A DNA stretch of 64,000 nucleotides from positions 27,116,501-27,180,500 of the forward strand of contig NC_056539.1 of assembly GCF_910596095.1 (NCBI RefSeq), read 5' to 3'. Made by a program: the position numbers and the translations under genes. Below the pieces are notes generated by a model that did not search any database, was not told the DNA's origin, and worked only from the letters and a program-made list of their open reading frames with translations. The stretch's first letter is position 1, and each line of letters begins with the position of its first letter. Positions 1 through 10,328 of this stretch are shown piece after piece. The DNA comes from Thunnus maccoyii (lineage: Eukaryota > Chordata > Actinopteri > Scombriformes > Scombridae).

Positions 1-83
1 GTAGCAATAATTATAAAATGTATTTGGTTTAAAAGCCTGAATTCTCCTTTAACCTTCTGTTTGCTGCTTCCCATGGTGCTTAG

Positions 84-3000
84 CGGTGGGAGGGTTCTTC
101 CAGCAAAGCTGCGTACCGGGCGCCAACCAGCCCGGTTTCCCGAGCAACCTGTGCGCTTTGTGTAAGGGAGACGGCACAGGGCAGAACAAATGTGAGAAAG
201 GAAAAGACCAGTATGATGGATACGACGGTGCCTTCAGGTACTAAAAATTGCTTGATACGTTGCTTGAGCTTAACACACTTTATTTGAATGTAACACACTG
301 CATCTTTGTCCATTCAGGTGTCTAGCAGAGGGAACTGGGGAAGTGGCTTTCATCAAACACACCACTGTCTTCACAAACACTGATGGTAAAACAAGTAACT
401 CCAGGATACAGAATATTCTCCTTTTAAAAGTCGCTTCTCAGTCAACCACCTCTCTAACCACCTCTCTTTGTGTCTTTATTCAGGTAACTCGACTGACCCG
501 TGGGCACAGAATCTCCTGTCCAAAGATTTCCAGCTGCTCTGTGCCCAGGACAGCAGGGCCGAGGTCACGGACTACCTAAACTGTAACCTGGCCAGAGTCC
601 CTTCCCATGCTGTGATGGTGCGGCCAGACACCAACATCTACATTGTCTATGGACTCCTGGACAGCGCACAGGTACTGAATATGCATATGTACAGTATGCA
701 TGTGTCATTTTAAAGTGGAGAGTCAGAGGAATTCGGGAATGTGTGTAACATAAAAGTGATTTAGTATTCTTCCTAAAGTTAGGAAACTTGCAAGAGATAG
801 ATTTTTAAAAAGAAGTCAAAGTGGAAGCAACAGAAGCAGAGATGTCTTGACTTTTGAACTTTCTATGACTCAACTCAGTGGTGAAGTTCATTAGGCCCTA
901 ATTGCCTGGTGAATGTCTTGCAAACTGAACACATCCAGAAGGTGCAAGCCAGCAAAGTAAACTGGCTTAAGATAAATAATGCTTCATATTCTTACAGTTT
1001 TTTGTCTTTTTTTTTTGTCAAATTGATCATCATGTTTCAAGATTCTTCTTGGTGGTGCATTCAAGGATTCTCCGACATCTGAGAAGTGATGATAAAATTC
1101 AAAAGACAAACAATCAATGTTGTAAATTTGATTTTTGATTTTTTTTGTGTGTTGCTCAGGTGTTGCTCTGTTTAGCAGTGTATTACAAAGCCAAAACATG
1201 TGCTCTCAAGTATCCACTGGTATTCAGTCAGTAAGTGAAAAAATAGGGCTACTAATCACAACAAAATAAATTGAGAAAGCAAAAATAGATAAATAAAAAC
1301 ATAAAAAAGATCATCCCAAATGTAGATTGTAGCCTAATTTCAAGCTGCATTAAGGTACTTAATTAAGGATTTTCAAATTCTATGACACTTAGAGAGATTG
1401 TGTTTTAAAACGTATTGAATCTTCCAGACACACTTTAGTGGTTAGGACATTAGTTTCCCTCCAGTGTGTTTTTTTTCTGTAATGAGGGAAAAAGAAAGAG
1501 TTTCTTAGTGTTTGAAAAGTTTACTGTTGCGTCAGATGAGCCGAGGACGATTAGTAAAGAATCTGATTCTAGATAAGCAGTAATGATTTTAGAAATAATG
1601 TCAAAAATGCCGGACCAAAAGTTTAGAATTTTAAAACAAATGAAAAAAAATACAGCTTAAAGTTTCTTCTAAGGACCACATCTTAGTAGATATATAAACA
1701 AATCAAGAAATCAATGTCCCAAACAAAATGTAACCTGAATCTTAAGTGAGTGATGTAGTTTCTAATAATAATAAAATTGCTGTTGAGTTTTTGAAAAGGA
1801 TCCCGGTCGAGGCAACAAAGCTACATGTTGATAACTTAACTTTGACCAAAACAAATAAATAGATAAAGTAGACAAAAAGTTCAATGTGATGGATTAACAA
1901 TCTCTCAGATAAGTCTCATGTGTCTTCAAGTTCATGTTATAGTGAGATGAATCAGTGGCTAAACTAGGATATAGGAAATCAACTCTTGTAAACATGGATT
2001 GAACCTTTAATCAACATGATGTTTTGGTCTTTATTAACCTTCTTTGTCTCCTTCACTGTTTCTCTGCAGACATATTTTGGCAGTGACACTGGTAGTGGTT
2101 TCAAGATGTTCGACTCACAGGCCTACAGCGGCAAAGATCTCATCTTCAAAGACTCCACCGTTCGCCTGGTGAGTGTCGCTGACAAAAAGACCTACGAGGA
2201 GTGGTTGGGCCCGGGCTACCTGGACGCACTGGTCAACATGGACTGCAACTCATCGAGTGCAGGTAAAAACACACCACATTTCTTTAATCGTTCTTTACAT
2301 CCGTTTCATTTCAGCTGATGGCTGTGTGAAATGTGTCTTTTACCACTCAGGCAGTGCTGAAATAAAGAGAATCTTATTATAATTGGTTGAAAAACTCATC
2401 AAATTCTGGTTAAATATGAAGCATAAACACTCATAAATCTCTTAAACAAATACACCAACGTTACAGAGGTTCTTAGATAGACATGACACTGTGAAACTGC
2501 TCTGGTGGGACGCTCAACACTGTCTAATATTCAGTAGGGCTGTACTTCAGCACATGGGGATGTTTAAGCTCACCGTGTATACAGTACAATCAGTAACAAT
2601 TATGTCACCTTGTGATTAAAGCTGTCCCTTATTTCAATAAGTCTAATTCTAAAAAATGAGAGTAAACTGTGGTGATGTGTTTTTTTTCCATCATTGTTTC
2701 ATTAAAATCCAGCCAGAGGTGTTTAAGATATCATATATGATATTGTGGAAGAAAGGATGAGCCCCTGGATTTATCAGTGTGATTTTGAAAATGCTGGAGA
2801 TTAATGTTTTCCCTAAATTTAATCCAAAACAACTCGGCTACATTTTGAAATTATGAGTGAAGATAGATGAAGGAAAGAAGGAAGATTGATCCATTAATAA
2901 GATACACAATACAATAAGCTGTCAATTTCCACTTACTAAAAGCCAGTGCATGCTTCAAAGTTGTTTTTTTTATGTACAGTCTCCTTTAATATTTTAAAAT

Positions 3001-3085
3001 TTCTTTCCCTCTTCCAGTGATGTCCTCTGCATGGCTGCTTCTGGTGGCGCTGCTCAGCTCCATGCTGACCAACCTCTGGATGTAA
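84..3085 (+). CDS. meltf: Melanotransferrin, C-terminal exons (partial gene)
   Basis: Membrane-anchored transferrin-family iron-binding protein (p97); the window holds the end of its C-lobe. Five coding exons join in frame with GT-AG borders: 84-237, 318-385, 484-671, 2070-2262 and 3018-3085. Intron phases are 2, 1, 0 and 1. Recognisable family stretches are [14 protein letters not shown] with [16 protein letters not shown] (exon 84-237), [12 protein letters not shown] (318-385), [18 protein letters not shown] (484-671) and GFKMFDS with [14 protein letters not shown] (2070-2262). The last exon encodes a hydrophobic tail ([13 protein letters not shown]) that ends at TAA 3083-3085, as expected for a GPI-attachment signal. 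The upstream exons lie outside the window; the first exon here needs one base from the previous exon. A strong GT donor inside the fourth exon (2169) is probably not used, because the reading frame continues with conserved sequence. Assignment to melanotransferrin rather than serum transferrin rests on the GPI tail and overall resemblance. Confidence 0.93.
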
Positions 3086-3537
3086 AGACAATATGCGTCC
3101 AGCCTCTTCCCCTCTTCTCCTTTCCTCCTTCCTTTCTTCTTTTTCTCTTTTCCTTAACTCTCACCTCTCTATAGCCCATACCCACCCCACCCCCCCTTCC
3201 CTCCTTTCTCTCCTCTACCCTTTTTATTTCTCTTTTTTTCATACCGGAGTCTTCAGACTTTGAACCTCTTGACTGCTGTTCAGTCAAATCACTCTCCAAA
3301 CTCCGTCCCTGATTACATGTTTTATCTTATCTTACGATTACATCATATTCACCATATGTTATTTTATTATATTTGAGACGATGGCATGTTGGAACTGCCT
3401 TTGGATTTTAATGGTGGTAATGTTGAAGCAAATGAAGCACACTTACTGGTGCGGCAGAGAAGAGAGTTAGCTGCCAGATGACTTGCAGCCAGTGTGAATA
3501 TGACACGACGAGGTGCCGCTGCCACTTTGTTTACCGA

Positions 3538-3573
3538 AGGTGAGCTGCCATACCAGTGCGTATGCTACCACCT
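3538..3573 (+). promoter_or_regulatory. Iron-responsive element 1 (IRE hairpin)
   Basis: Canonical IRE geometry on the sense strand of meltf: bulged C at 3548, perfect 5-bp upper stem CATAC (3549-3553) with GTATG (3560-3564), and hexaloop CAGTGC (3554-3559). Below the bulge, G3547 pairs with C3565; after a small internal loop AGGTG (3538-3542) pairs with CACCT (3569-3573). In known IREs, IRP1/IRP2 bind this loop and bulge when iron is low; in a 3' UTR this protects the mRNA. Confidence 0.85.
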
Positions 3574-4044
3574 GTTACTTTGCTCTAGTGGGAAGCTCCT
3601 CTCTGTCTCTCCGAAGCTGGTTTTAACAGGAACAGACAATTTGATTTTTAACCTCACATGACTCACAGATGATGTTGTAGCTGCTGGTTTACCACAGGAA
3701 ACCTGATCTAATTAGGCCTCCCAGTAAAATCCTGAAATTCTTTGTGGTAAAAACAGCAGTAACATGAGGTGGAATTATTTTTAAACTCTCACCAATTAAA
3801 ATAAATATAGTTAGTCAGCCCACACATTCGAAACCACAGAAGAAAATTACAACCTGCACTTTATTTGTTTTTACTTTCCCAAACATACCAAAAATTAAGA
3901 CCGTAACTGACCCCAGATCAGCTACAGACATTTAAAAGGCGTCATGTGAACGTAAAAGTCAGATTTCTGTTCTGCTCTGCTGCCACTTGCTCTGTGAATA
4001 CTACTAACGAGCATGGCCTTTTCTCGGCCATGTTCTGACTCTAA

Positions 4045-4075
4045 GCTGATGCCATATCAGTGAATATGCACTAGT
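4045..4075 (+). promoter_or_regulatory. Iron-responsive element 2 (IRE hairpin)
   Basis: Bulged C at 4052, 5-bp upper stem CATAT (4053-4057) with ATATG (4064-4068), hexaloop CAGTGA (4058-4063). The lower stem CTGATG (4046-4051) pairs with CACTAG (4069-4074), with one G-U wobble and one A-C mismatch. It is the best-formed of the three and lies just upstream of the first poly(A) signal. Confidence 0.87.
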
Positions 4076-4182
4076 GTTTCCCTCCACACAGAGCTGTGCC
4101 GAGGTCGGTGTGATGATGAGTGACTGTGTGTCCGTAGGTTGTTTGCTTCATGTGTTTTATTCAAACACTTTAAAATCAAGGA

Positions 4183-4188
4183 AATAAA
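4183..4188 (+). terminator. Poly(A) signal, meltf short form
   Basis: AATAAA about 1.1 kb after the meltf stop, followed by a T- and G-rich stretch. A second AATAAA at 4964-4969 could end a longer mRNA. Confidence 0.5.
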
Positions 4189-4779
4189 TTATTTCATTCA
4201 TCTGGTTTCTCATCTGCGCTCGCTTGCAGCTGCACATTCAAATCTTTTTTTTTTAATCTTTTGCTGTATAATATTTTAGCATTTCTCTTGTTAATGTAAT
4301 CTGATTGACTGCTTCAGCGTTCTTCCCAGTTATCGGCCATTTTTTCAGACTTTTTTAGCATTTCATTTGGACACAGTCGGAGCGAGACAAACTGACTCGT
4401 TGGTCAAGTTCAGAGAAAACATGGAGAAAACATCCTGTGGTTTGTGTTGGAGAGTGAATGAGTTTTTTGTTTGTCTGGATGGTTTATTTCAAACTGGAAT
4501 TTATGTCAATTGAAGAAAAACAAGTTTTGAAAAACTGCTTTCACTTTATCGTCTTCAGCTTTTTTGCTTGTGTTTGACTTACAGAAAGAAAATTGACAGG
4601 AAATACAGTTAAAAGACAATAATTGTTTATTCTCGACTGTTTCCGCGTCATATCCTCCGAATGAACTAACCAGCTCTTGTCATATCTGCTGTACTTCCTG
4701 ATGCTTGATGCTGTTTCCTGTTTTAAAATGTTGATCGGATGTGTATTTTCCTATTGTCAGAGATTTATTTTTATATGAA

Positions 4780-4813
4780 GTTCAGGTGCCATATCAGTGT
4801 ATATGTACTGACT
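4780..4813 (+). promoter_or_regulatory. Iron-responsive element 3 (IRE hairpin)
   Basis: Bulged C at 4789, 5-bp upper stem CATAT (4790-4794) with ATATG (4801-4805), hexaloop CAGTGT (4795-4800). Lower stem: TG (4787-4788) with TA (4806-4807), one G bulged at 4786, then TCAG (4782-4785) with CTGA (4808-4811). It lies beyond the first poly(A) signal, so only a long transcript would include it. Confidence 0.82.
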
Positions 4814-4963
4814 CATGCTGTCAGAAACAAATGCATTCTCTTCCTCCTAATAGAGATGTATATTTATGTGAAATTATGGGACATTGAACTAACATTTAAC
4901 TCTGCACTAGTACTTCTACATAAAGCTGCTGACTTGAGCTGTTTTCTGTGCTTGTTCAAATTA

Positions 4964-4969
4964 AATAAA
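4964..4969 (+). terminator. Poly(A) signal, meltf long form
   Basis: AATAAA followed by TGTAAGTG and a TG-rich stretch (about 4985-5000). If used, all three IREs are included in the mRNA. Confidence 0.45.
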
Positions 4970-5164
4970 TGTAAGTGCCACAAGTGTGTGAGAGTGATGA
5001 ATGTTACTCATTTCTGAAGATGTTGCAAACTGTGCTCTCTCCTCTGCTCATGTTATTGTCTTAAAATAGGTGAATTTTGGCTTCATTTCACAGACAAATG
5101 TTTTATTTTGGCAGAAATCAGATCTCCTCTTACACCTTTCTATACATGAAATTTGGTTTGTCCA

Positions 5165-5370
5165 TTTATTTCCCCAGAAAACAGTGAAAAATTCCCATCA
5201 CAAGTTCCCAGAGCACAAGGTGATGCCTTCAAATGTCTTGTTTTGTCTAACCAACAGTTCAAAACCCACAGACATTCAATTATCTATAACTTTGAGACAT
5301 GAAATCTGCAGCCAAAACCATCAAATTCTCGCTTTAAAAACGACTTTAACAATAAAAATGATGAGCAGAG
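5165..5370 (+). repeat. AACGATTAATCG-type fish MITE, copy 1 (partial)
   Basis: Same family as seven other copies in the window. Marker strings in this copy: CAGTGAAAAATTCCCATCAC, CCCAGAGCACAAGGTGATG, TTGTTTTGTCTAACCAACAG. The ends are lost. A non-autonomous DNA-transposon origin is inferred from the shared core and the occurrence in both orientations. Confidence 0.65.
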
Positions 5371-6429
5371 TAGTTGTTGAATATTTTTTATAGGTTTAGG
5401 TTTATTGACAACACATCAGACTTTGTCAGGGATACAACTATTAAGTCATGGACTTATTTCCATCATGGAAAAAAAACAGGTGCTCGTAGTCTGACATGAA
5501 GAAATATTACAACATAAGCACAAACCATTGATTAAATGTTTTCAGGGTGTACTCAAGATAACTTTCTGCCAAATCAATTATAAATAGATTAATTAACTAA
5601 TTGTTGAACCTCTACTGTAAGTGACAGCACTATATTGGGTCAATGAGATATGAAGATATAGATATGAAGCCAGTCTTTGCACATGCTTCACTGGTGTGCA
5701 TATATCTTCTACAAACTGTATCATTCTGCATCCGCTTTCACCAAATCTCCCAGGGAGTGGTGTGGTGGAAATATTTGTGTTCCACGGGTCATTCTCTGGT
5801 CATTTTCTGGTATATATCTCTGTTTATTGGGGTTGGCCGGGATATGCAGCTGTCTTGATAAGGCTGGCTGTCTCTGATGGGAACCAAGGTCAGGTGGAGA
5901 TAGATATGCTGTGCTTTGTGCAGATGGTCAGACTGGTCTCAAGGTAGCAAGTAATCTGTGTACAGACTACGTGACTTCAGTTAACTTTAATCAGCATAGT
6001 GTGTGGCTTATAGTTCAATGACCAACAGAGGCATAGATGTGTGAAGCATAACCTTACTTGGCAGTAGTAAGGGTAAGGATTTGTTGAAGGGTTTAAACAC
6101 TCTTGTCTGGAAGTAGACAGCAGAATTGAGTGGCACTGCACAGTGTTTCACTTGTTCTGTAATTCTGTTCTCCTCGATCGAGCTTCAATAAATGTTCCTG
6201 CGTAAGACATCATGGTCTCCTGACAAGTTCTTCACTTTGGGTTAACCAGCTGACAAGCAGTAAAAGTCCTCTTATCTTTATTCTAATTAAGCTGTTAATC
6301 CTTTTCTGGGTTTCATATATCTCTCGTTATCCTACTGGAGTTGTGAAAACGAAGGGACTATGGTTTACAACTCGGAAGCAGTGAACTGTGAACTTGTGAC
6401 TCTGCTGTGGCAGCAGAGGACAAACTGCA

Positions 6430-6605
6430 GATTTGACACTATAGACATAGAAAACTATAAGATCATCATATTTGAAAAGCTGGAACCAGCAACTATTTGG
6501 CATTTTTGCTTAAAAGAATGACTAAAACAATTATTTGATTGTCAGACAAGTTGCTGATTAATTTTCTGTAGATCCACTAATCAAATCATGGTTGCAGCTC
6601 TAAAG
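6430..6605 (+). repeat. AACGATTAATCG-type fish MITE, copy 2 (right half)
   Basis: Shares AAGCTGGAACCAG, TTTGGCATTTTTGCTT and the terminal GGTTGCAGCTCTAAA with the other copies; only the right half is present. Confidence 0.6.
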
Positions 6606-7007
6606 AATATTCTGCTTTGAACAAGTAGCCTATTTATGTCTGATATGGTTTCCCCCCAAAAGTCAAAATAACTAGTTAAACACACCTTTTCCCCTCACTG
6701 AACAATCCAGAATCTGTGAATAAGAAAATATTATGTCAAAAGTACCAGAGACATGATGTCTGCCTCTTCACCAAAAATCTAAATCTTATCTTATCCCCTT
6801 CATCAGATGAATGTCACGTTTCCAACTCTGCACATACTGTCAATCACTCTGCAACGTCAAACACTTTTTTGAGTGGAGGGGGACTTTAAAGTGCATCTTT
6901 TAGGTTAACCAGATGGAATAACAGAACTGGAACACAAATCATTTCTTGAAGATATAATATAAGTTCACAGCTCTCAAGTGACACAGTTTGTATCATAAAT
7001 TATAATC

Positions 7008-7013
7008 TTTATT
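7008..7013 (-). terminator. Poly(A) signal of ncbp2as2
   Basis: TTTATT on the plus strand, i.e. AATAAA on the minus strand, about 715 bases downstream of the ncbp2as2 stop. It would give a 3' UTR of about 0.7 kb covering 7000-7726. Confidence 0.5.
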
Positions 7014-7726
7014 TATACAGTCACAGAATAACAGTGAATTCATTCTCTCTATACACCAGTTATTTCTTTGTACACTTTAGGCCAATAAAATGATTCACAC
7101 TGACAGCTTTACTCCTGTTCAGATCCACAAAAACTTTATGGCAGGATTGGTGTATTGGTTTGGTTGGTGGAAAGAGAAATACCACTTTTTTCAGTACATG
7201 TCTAGTTGAATTGTCTGTTATTAATTCCGTCTTCTGACTAATCCCTGGTACAAAAGTACACTTTGGTAGTTCAACTTCAACCAACTTCTGAGAAGTGCAC
7301 TTGACCATTTTACACCTTTCCAAGCTGCCGCTGCAGTTTTGACTTTTCCCCACACTTTTCTCTACAAGGAATTTTACAATTCACAATTTCACGTTTTCTG
7401 AGAAATGTGGGAATCCTGGATGTACTTAGCTAAACTTTCCTACTTATCATAAATTACTAGCCACTGGCTGCAGGTCAGGGGTGACATGAACTGATCGTTT
7501 CCAACATGAAGCCAGTTATTCAAGACAGTTGTAGTTAACCACCACACAGACAGTTGTCATGCATTGCTGAGGGGTATTTATACATGATGTCTCCTTCAGT
7601 TTGTCCAGCTGGCAGTCTGGTGAGGTTACAAAAACATGAAAGGTCAGTGAGTCCATTATCGGACATTGTGGTTGTCAACAATAGCTTCCCAGTCTCTATA
7701 ACATCCTACAGCCAGTCTGACCGTCT

Positions 7727-8032
7727 TTATTTCTTGATCTGTCTGGACCCATCCTTCCAGCCCTCCTTCACCTCATTCACAAACGTCTTTTGGACCCTCT
7801 TGAGCCGGTTGCCCACCTCTCCCAGGTCACCGGGGACTCGTCCAGCCTCCTCCCGGACCTGCCGCAGCGTCTGCGACTGCATGACCCGCTTCGAGGCGTC
7901 CTGGCCGGCTAGCTGAGCCTTGGTGAGGGCGTAGGCTGTGATCTGAGCAGCCCTGCGGATCGGACGAGACTCTGCCAACTTCTCAACGACTTGGAGTCTG
8001 TTCAGAAGGGTAAATAACATGCGAGCGAGCAT
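7727..8032 (-). CDS. ncbp2as2: NCBP2AS2-like small protein (101 aa)
   Basis: Small conserved vertebrate protein encoded next to NCBP2; its molecular role is poorly defined. The single coding exon runs from ATG at 8032 to TAA at 7727-7729. The N-terminus is hydrophobic (MLARMLFTLL), followed by the family signature VEKLAESRPIRRAAQITAYAL and AQLAGQDASKR (residues 15-49), then a basic/acidic helical tail ending in lysines. Length matches the human protein (about 99 residues). A 5'-UTR intron is likely: a consensus donor (GTAAGT, minus strand, at 8242) and an acceptor (TTATTTCAG, at 8124) define a 119-base intron. A second Met at codon 5 is an alternative start. The convergent upstream neighbour is meltf; the next gene, fkbp2, is divergent. 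Confidence 0.85.
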   Translation of the reverse strand: MLARMLFTLLNRLQVVEKLAESRPIRRAAQITAYALTKAQLAGQDASKRVMQSQTLRQVREEAGRVPGDLGEVGNRLKRVQKTFVNEVKEGWKDGSRQIKK

Positions 8033-8123
8033 TTTTTCAAGTGTTTCCTCAGAGATCGGTGTCCTAGCTGATACGTTAGCTTAGCCAGCTAACTCGCCGT
8101 CCAACTCTCGAGATAGTTTAGCC

Positions 8124-8242
8124 CTGAAATAACACCAACGTTCACCGTTAGTTGTGGATATATATACATCGATGACATACTGTTATGTTAGTTGTATTTG
8201 TGGTGTGAATTTTGATAAGTATCACTAAGAAAGGTGACTTAC
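8124..8242 (-). other. Probable 5'-UTR intron of ncbp2as2
   Basis: On the minus strand, CTGAA is followed by GTAAGT (donor G at 8242) and a T-rich TGTTATTTCAG ends at 8124. The coding exon would then begin at 8123. Splice-site quality is good on both sides; use is inferred. Confidence 0.55.
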
Positions 8243-8513
8243 TTCAGCTGCTCCAGGTGACCGCTAGCTCTCAGGGGGTGACATAACAAACTGTGGAGAG
8301 AGCTGGAAGTTAGCTTCAGGTTGGAGGAGAATGATCCACACTTTTCTTGGTCTGAATCATTGCTGAATGGGGAAAAACTGTGAAAATTTACTTTTTAAGT
8401 AAGTTTTCACAGAATTGGCAGGTTGTTTGAAAAGTCTCCAGAGTCTCTAATCTGCATTGTTTTTTAGTCATGATGTGTTTGGATCATTAGTGGAAGAAGT
8501 AAGTTATTCAGAT

Positions 8514-8765
8514 CCTTTAAAGGACCAGTGTGTAGGATTTAGTGGCATCTAGTGGTGAGGTTGCAGATTGCAACCAACTGAAAACCCTTCCCCCTCCCCT
8601 TCAAGAGTGTAGATGAACTATGGTGGTCGCGACACTTGTGAAAAACATAAGAAAAACGAAAGAACTCTAGAGTTCTGGGCTACTGAAGAAACATAGCAGT
8701 GCTACATGGCAGGCTCCGTGGAAGAGGACCATGGAGATATTATAAAAAGCTGCATACCGGACTAA
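8514..8765. repeat. Fish MITE, AAAGGACCAGTGTGTAGG family
   Basis: Starts with AAAGGACCAGTGTGTAGGA and continues with GGCATCTAGTGGTGAGGTTG, GTTCTGGGCTACTG and GGCTCCGTGGAAGAGGACC, a sequence recalled as very common in fish intergenic DNA. The right end is replaced by an A-rich run (8769-8785) and another repeat. Confidence 0.6.
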
Positions 8766-8769
8766 AAAT

Positions 8770-9050
8770 GGCAAAAAAAAAAAAAGTTTCTAGCTTCTAG
8801 GATTGCTTCCATGTTGTGTGGCCCACTGAATATGCGCAGTGGTGTTTCCCCTACTGGCCCTGCCCGCAAGTTCCTGCTTGGCCATTAGACTTTGACATTG
8901 TGATGATGTCACAAATTTTTAAATCGCTTTTCTTGGCTCAAGGAAAGTTTTACAAATATAAAACCTCTATGGATCAGAAATTCATAATAGAAAGAGTCAT
9001 AATTGACCTTGTTTGCAGGTTGAAAAATGCTGAAGTTTCCCTTTAATACT
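8770..9050 (+). repeat. Interspersed repeat X, forward copy
   Basis: Homologous, in opposite orientation, to 29340-29570. Shared strings include CCCACTGAATATGCGCAGT (CCCACTGAATATGCACAGT in the other copy), TAGACTTT.ACATTG.GATGA.GTCAC, GAAAGTTTTACAAATATAAA and ATTCATAATA.AAAGAGT. It ends in CCCTTTAA. The family is not named. Confidence 0.7.
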
Positions 9051-9139
9051 GAAGCATCAGTGTTAGAGCAGCATGTTACTGTTGTAGCTGCTGGAGGTGG
9101 AGCTAGTTTCAACTACTTTGTATACAGTTAACTAGTTTA

Positions 9140-9240
9140 GTCCAGTGGTTCCCAACATAGGGGTCGGGCTCCTCCAAAGGGTCACCAGATAAATCTGAGG
9201 GGTCGCTCCCAACCTATTTAATTTTATTCATTTAATTTTT
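9140..9240 (+). mobile_element. hAT-like element end (left terminal fragment)
   Basis: CCAGTGGTTCCCAACATAGG followed by GGGTCGGGCTCCTCCAAAGG and a ...CACCAGATAAAT... stretch is the typical left end of a common fish hAT-derived repeat. No matching inverted right end is visible within 500 bases, so it appears truncated. Confidence 0.55.
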
Positions 9241-9860
9241 AGTTTTTTGTGTGTTTTATTTATTCATTTATTTATTTTATATTTACTTGTTTGTTGTATT
9301 TGTGTCAGGTTACTGCTGCTTGGATTATTTTTTGTATGTTTTATAGAGATGCAATGCCTGTTTTGTTTATTTAACAGCCAGTTGACTGTCTCAGAGTTAG
9401 CTAGACATGTAAATTTCATTAGCAGTCCCTGTCAGGCAAATTTACAAAACAATCAAATGTATCAAACATTACATCATACCAAACTAAAAGCACTATTTAT
9501 TTAAAGCATTACATCATACAAAAAAATAAAATAAAACAATCTCTGAGTAGTACCTATGTGGTTAATGGTCACATTAGACCATGTTGGTGTTGAAATGTCC
9601 GTGGATTAATTATAAAAAATAATTAAATAAAAGTTTCACTATTTAAATTGGTGTAGAAAATATCGAATCTGAAACCAACTTCAGCATCGTCAGAGACTCT
9701 TCCCCGGAAGTTTTTAATGGTGACACCAGCCGGTGAAGTTTCCTACGTATATCCGCTCTCTGCAACACACTCAGCGGCTCTTTTCCCTGATTCATCACTC
9801 ACAAAGCTTCTCCAAACCTCAAACCCTTTAACACCTGAAAATCGTGCGGGGACTGCGGCC

Positions 9861-10277
9861 ATGCGGGTGTTGCTGTTGTTCGCGGTGACGCTGCTCTCTC
9901 TGAGCCCGGCGGCGGTCAACGGAGCCGAGAAGAAGAAGCTGCAGATCGGCATCAAGAAGCGAGTGGACAACTGCCCCATCAAGTCACGGAAAGGAGACGT
10001 GCTGAACATGCACTACACGGGCAAACTGGAAGACGGCACGGAGTTTGACAGCAGCATCCCCCGCGACAGGCCCTTCACTTTCACCCTGGGAACCGGCCAG
10101 GTGATCAAAGGCTGGGACCAGGGCCTGCTGGGAATGTGCGAAGGGGAGAAGAGGAAGCTGGTCATTCCCTCCGAGCTGGGCTACGGAGACCGGGGAGCTC
10201 CGCCTAAGATCCCCGGAGGAGCCACGCTCATCTTCGAAGTGGAGCTGCTCAGCATCGAGAGGAGATCCGACCTTTGA
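9861..10277 (+). CDS. fkbp2: FKBP2 (FKBP13), ER peptidyl-prolyl isomerase, intronless CDS
   Basis: Catalyses proline cis-trans isomerisation in the ER lumen and binds FK506-type macrolides. The 138-aa protein has a signal peptide (about 1-21, [12 protein letters not shown]...VNG), then one FKBP domain. Visible pocket residues: Y52 in MHYTG, D63 in EFDSS, W85 in KGWDQGLLG and Y108 in LGYGDRG. C38 (DNCPIK) and C93 (GMCEGEK) match the disulfide pair of FKBP13. The C-terminus RRSDL resembles a weak KDEL-type retrieval signal (RTEL in human). The ATG at 9861 is chosen because it has a good context (GCGGCCATGC) and opens the signal peptide; an upstream in-frame ATG (9717) has poor context. The whole CDS is one exon, unlike mammalian FKBP2, which is split. 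A donor at 10291 and acceptor at 12058 suggest a 3'-UTR intron. Confidence 0.93.
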   Translation: MRVLLLFAVTLLSLSPAAVNGAEKKKLQIGIKKRVDNCPIKSRKGDVLNMHYTGKLEDGTEFDSSIPRDRPFTFTLGTGQVIKGWDQGLLGMCEGEKRKLVIPSELGYGDRGAPPKIPGGATLIFEVELLSIERRSDL

Positions 10278-10328
10278 TGTAGCAGAGATGGTAAAGAAAG
10301 CCTGCTTTAAACATAAGTTGTAGAACTG

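Larger units (their letters stand above)
3086..4990 (+). other. meltf: meltf 3' UTR (inferred extent)
   Basis: Non-coding continuation of the last meltf exon. It begins with a strongly pyrimidine-rich tract (about 3098-3240), then turns AU-rich. Two AATAAA signals fit alternative ends: 4183-4188 (short form) and 4964-4969 (long form). Three IRE hairpins lie at 3538-3573, 4045-4075 and 4780-4813; the short form would carry two, the long form three. The extent is inferred from the poly(A) signals; no transcript evidence is available here. Confidence 0.6.
5000..7000. other. Intergenic DNA with repeat fragments
   Basis: No gene is supported between meltf and ncbp2as2. The segment holds two pieces of a common fish MITE (about 5165-5370 and 6430-6605, listed separately) and an LTR-like stretch (about 5690-6240). 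Short open frames here show no recognisable domain. Confidence 0.6.

Noticed and set aside
2169-2174. GTGAGT donor inside the fourth meltf exon
   Set aside because: Conserved melanotransferrin-like coding sequence continues in frame to a better-placed donor at 2263.
3054-3299. Open frame on the minus strand rich in K/E/R
   Set aside because: Shadow of the pyrimidine tract; low complexity.
3485-3510. CAGTGT at 3491-3496 as a fourth IRE
   Set aside because: Flanks (GCAGC and GAATA) do not pair, so no upper stem forms.
7060-7353. 97-codon open frame, minus strand
   Set aside because: Lies in the inferred ncbp2as2 3' UTR, no known domain.
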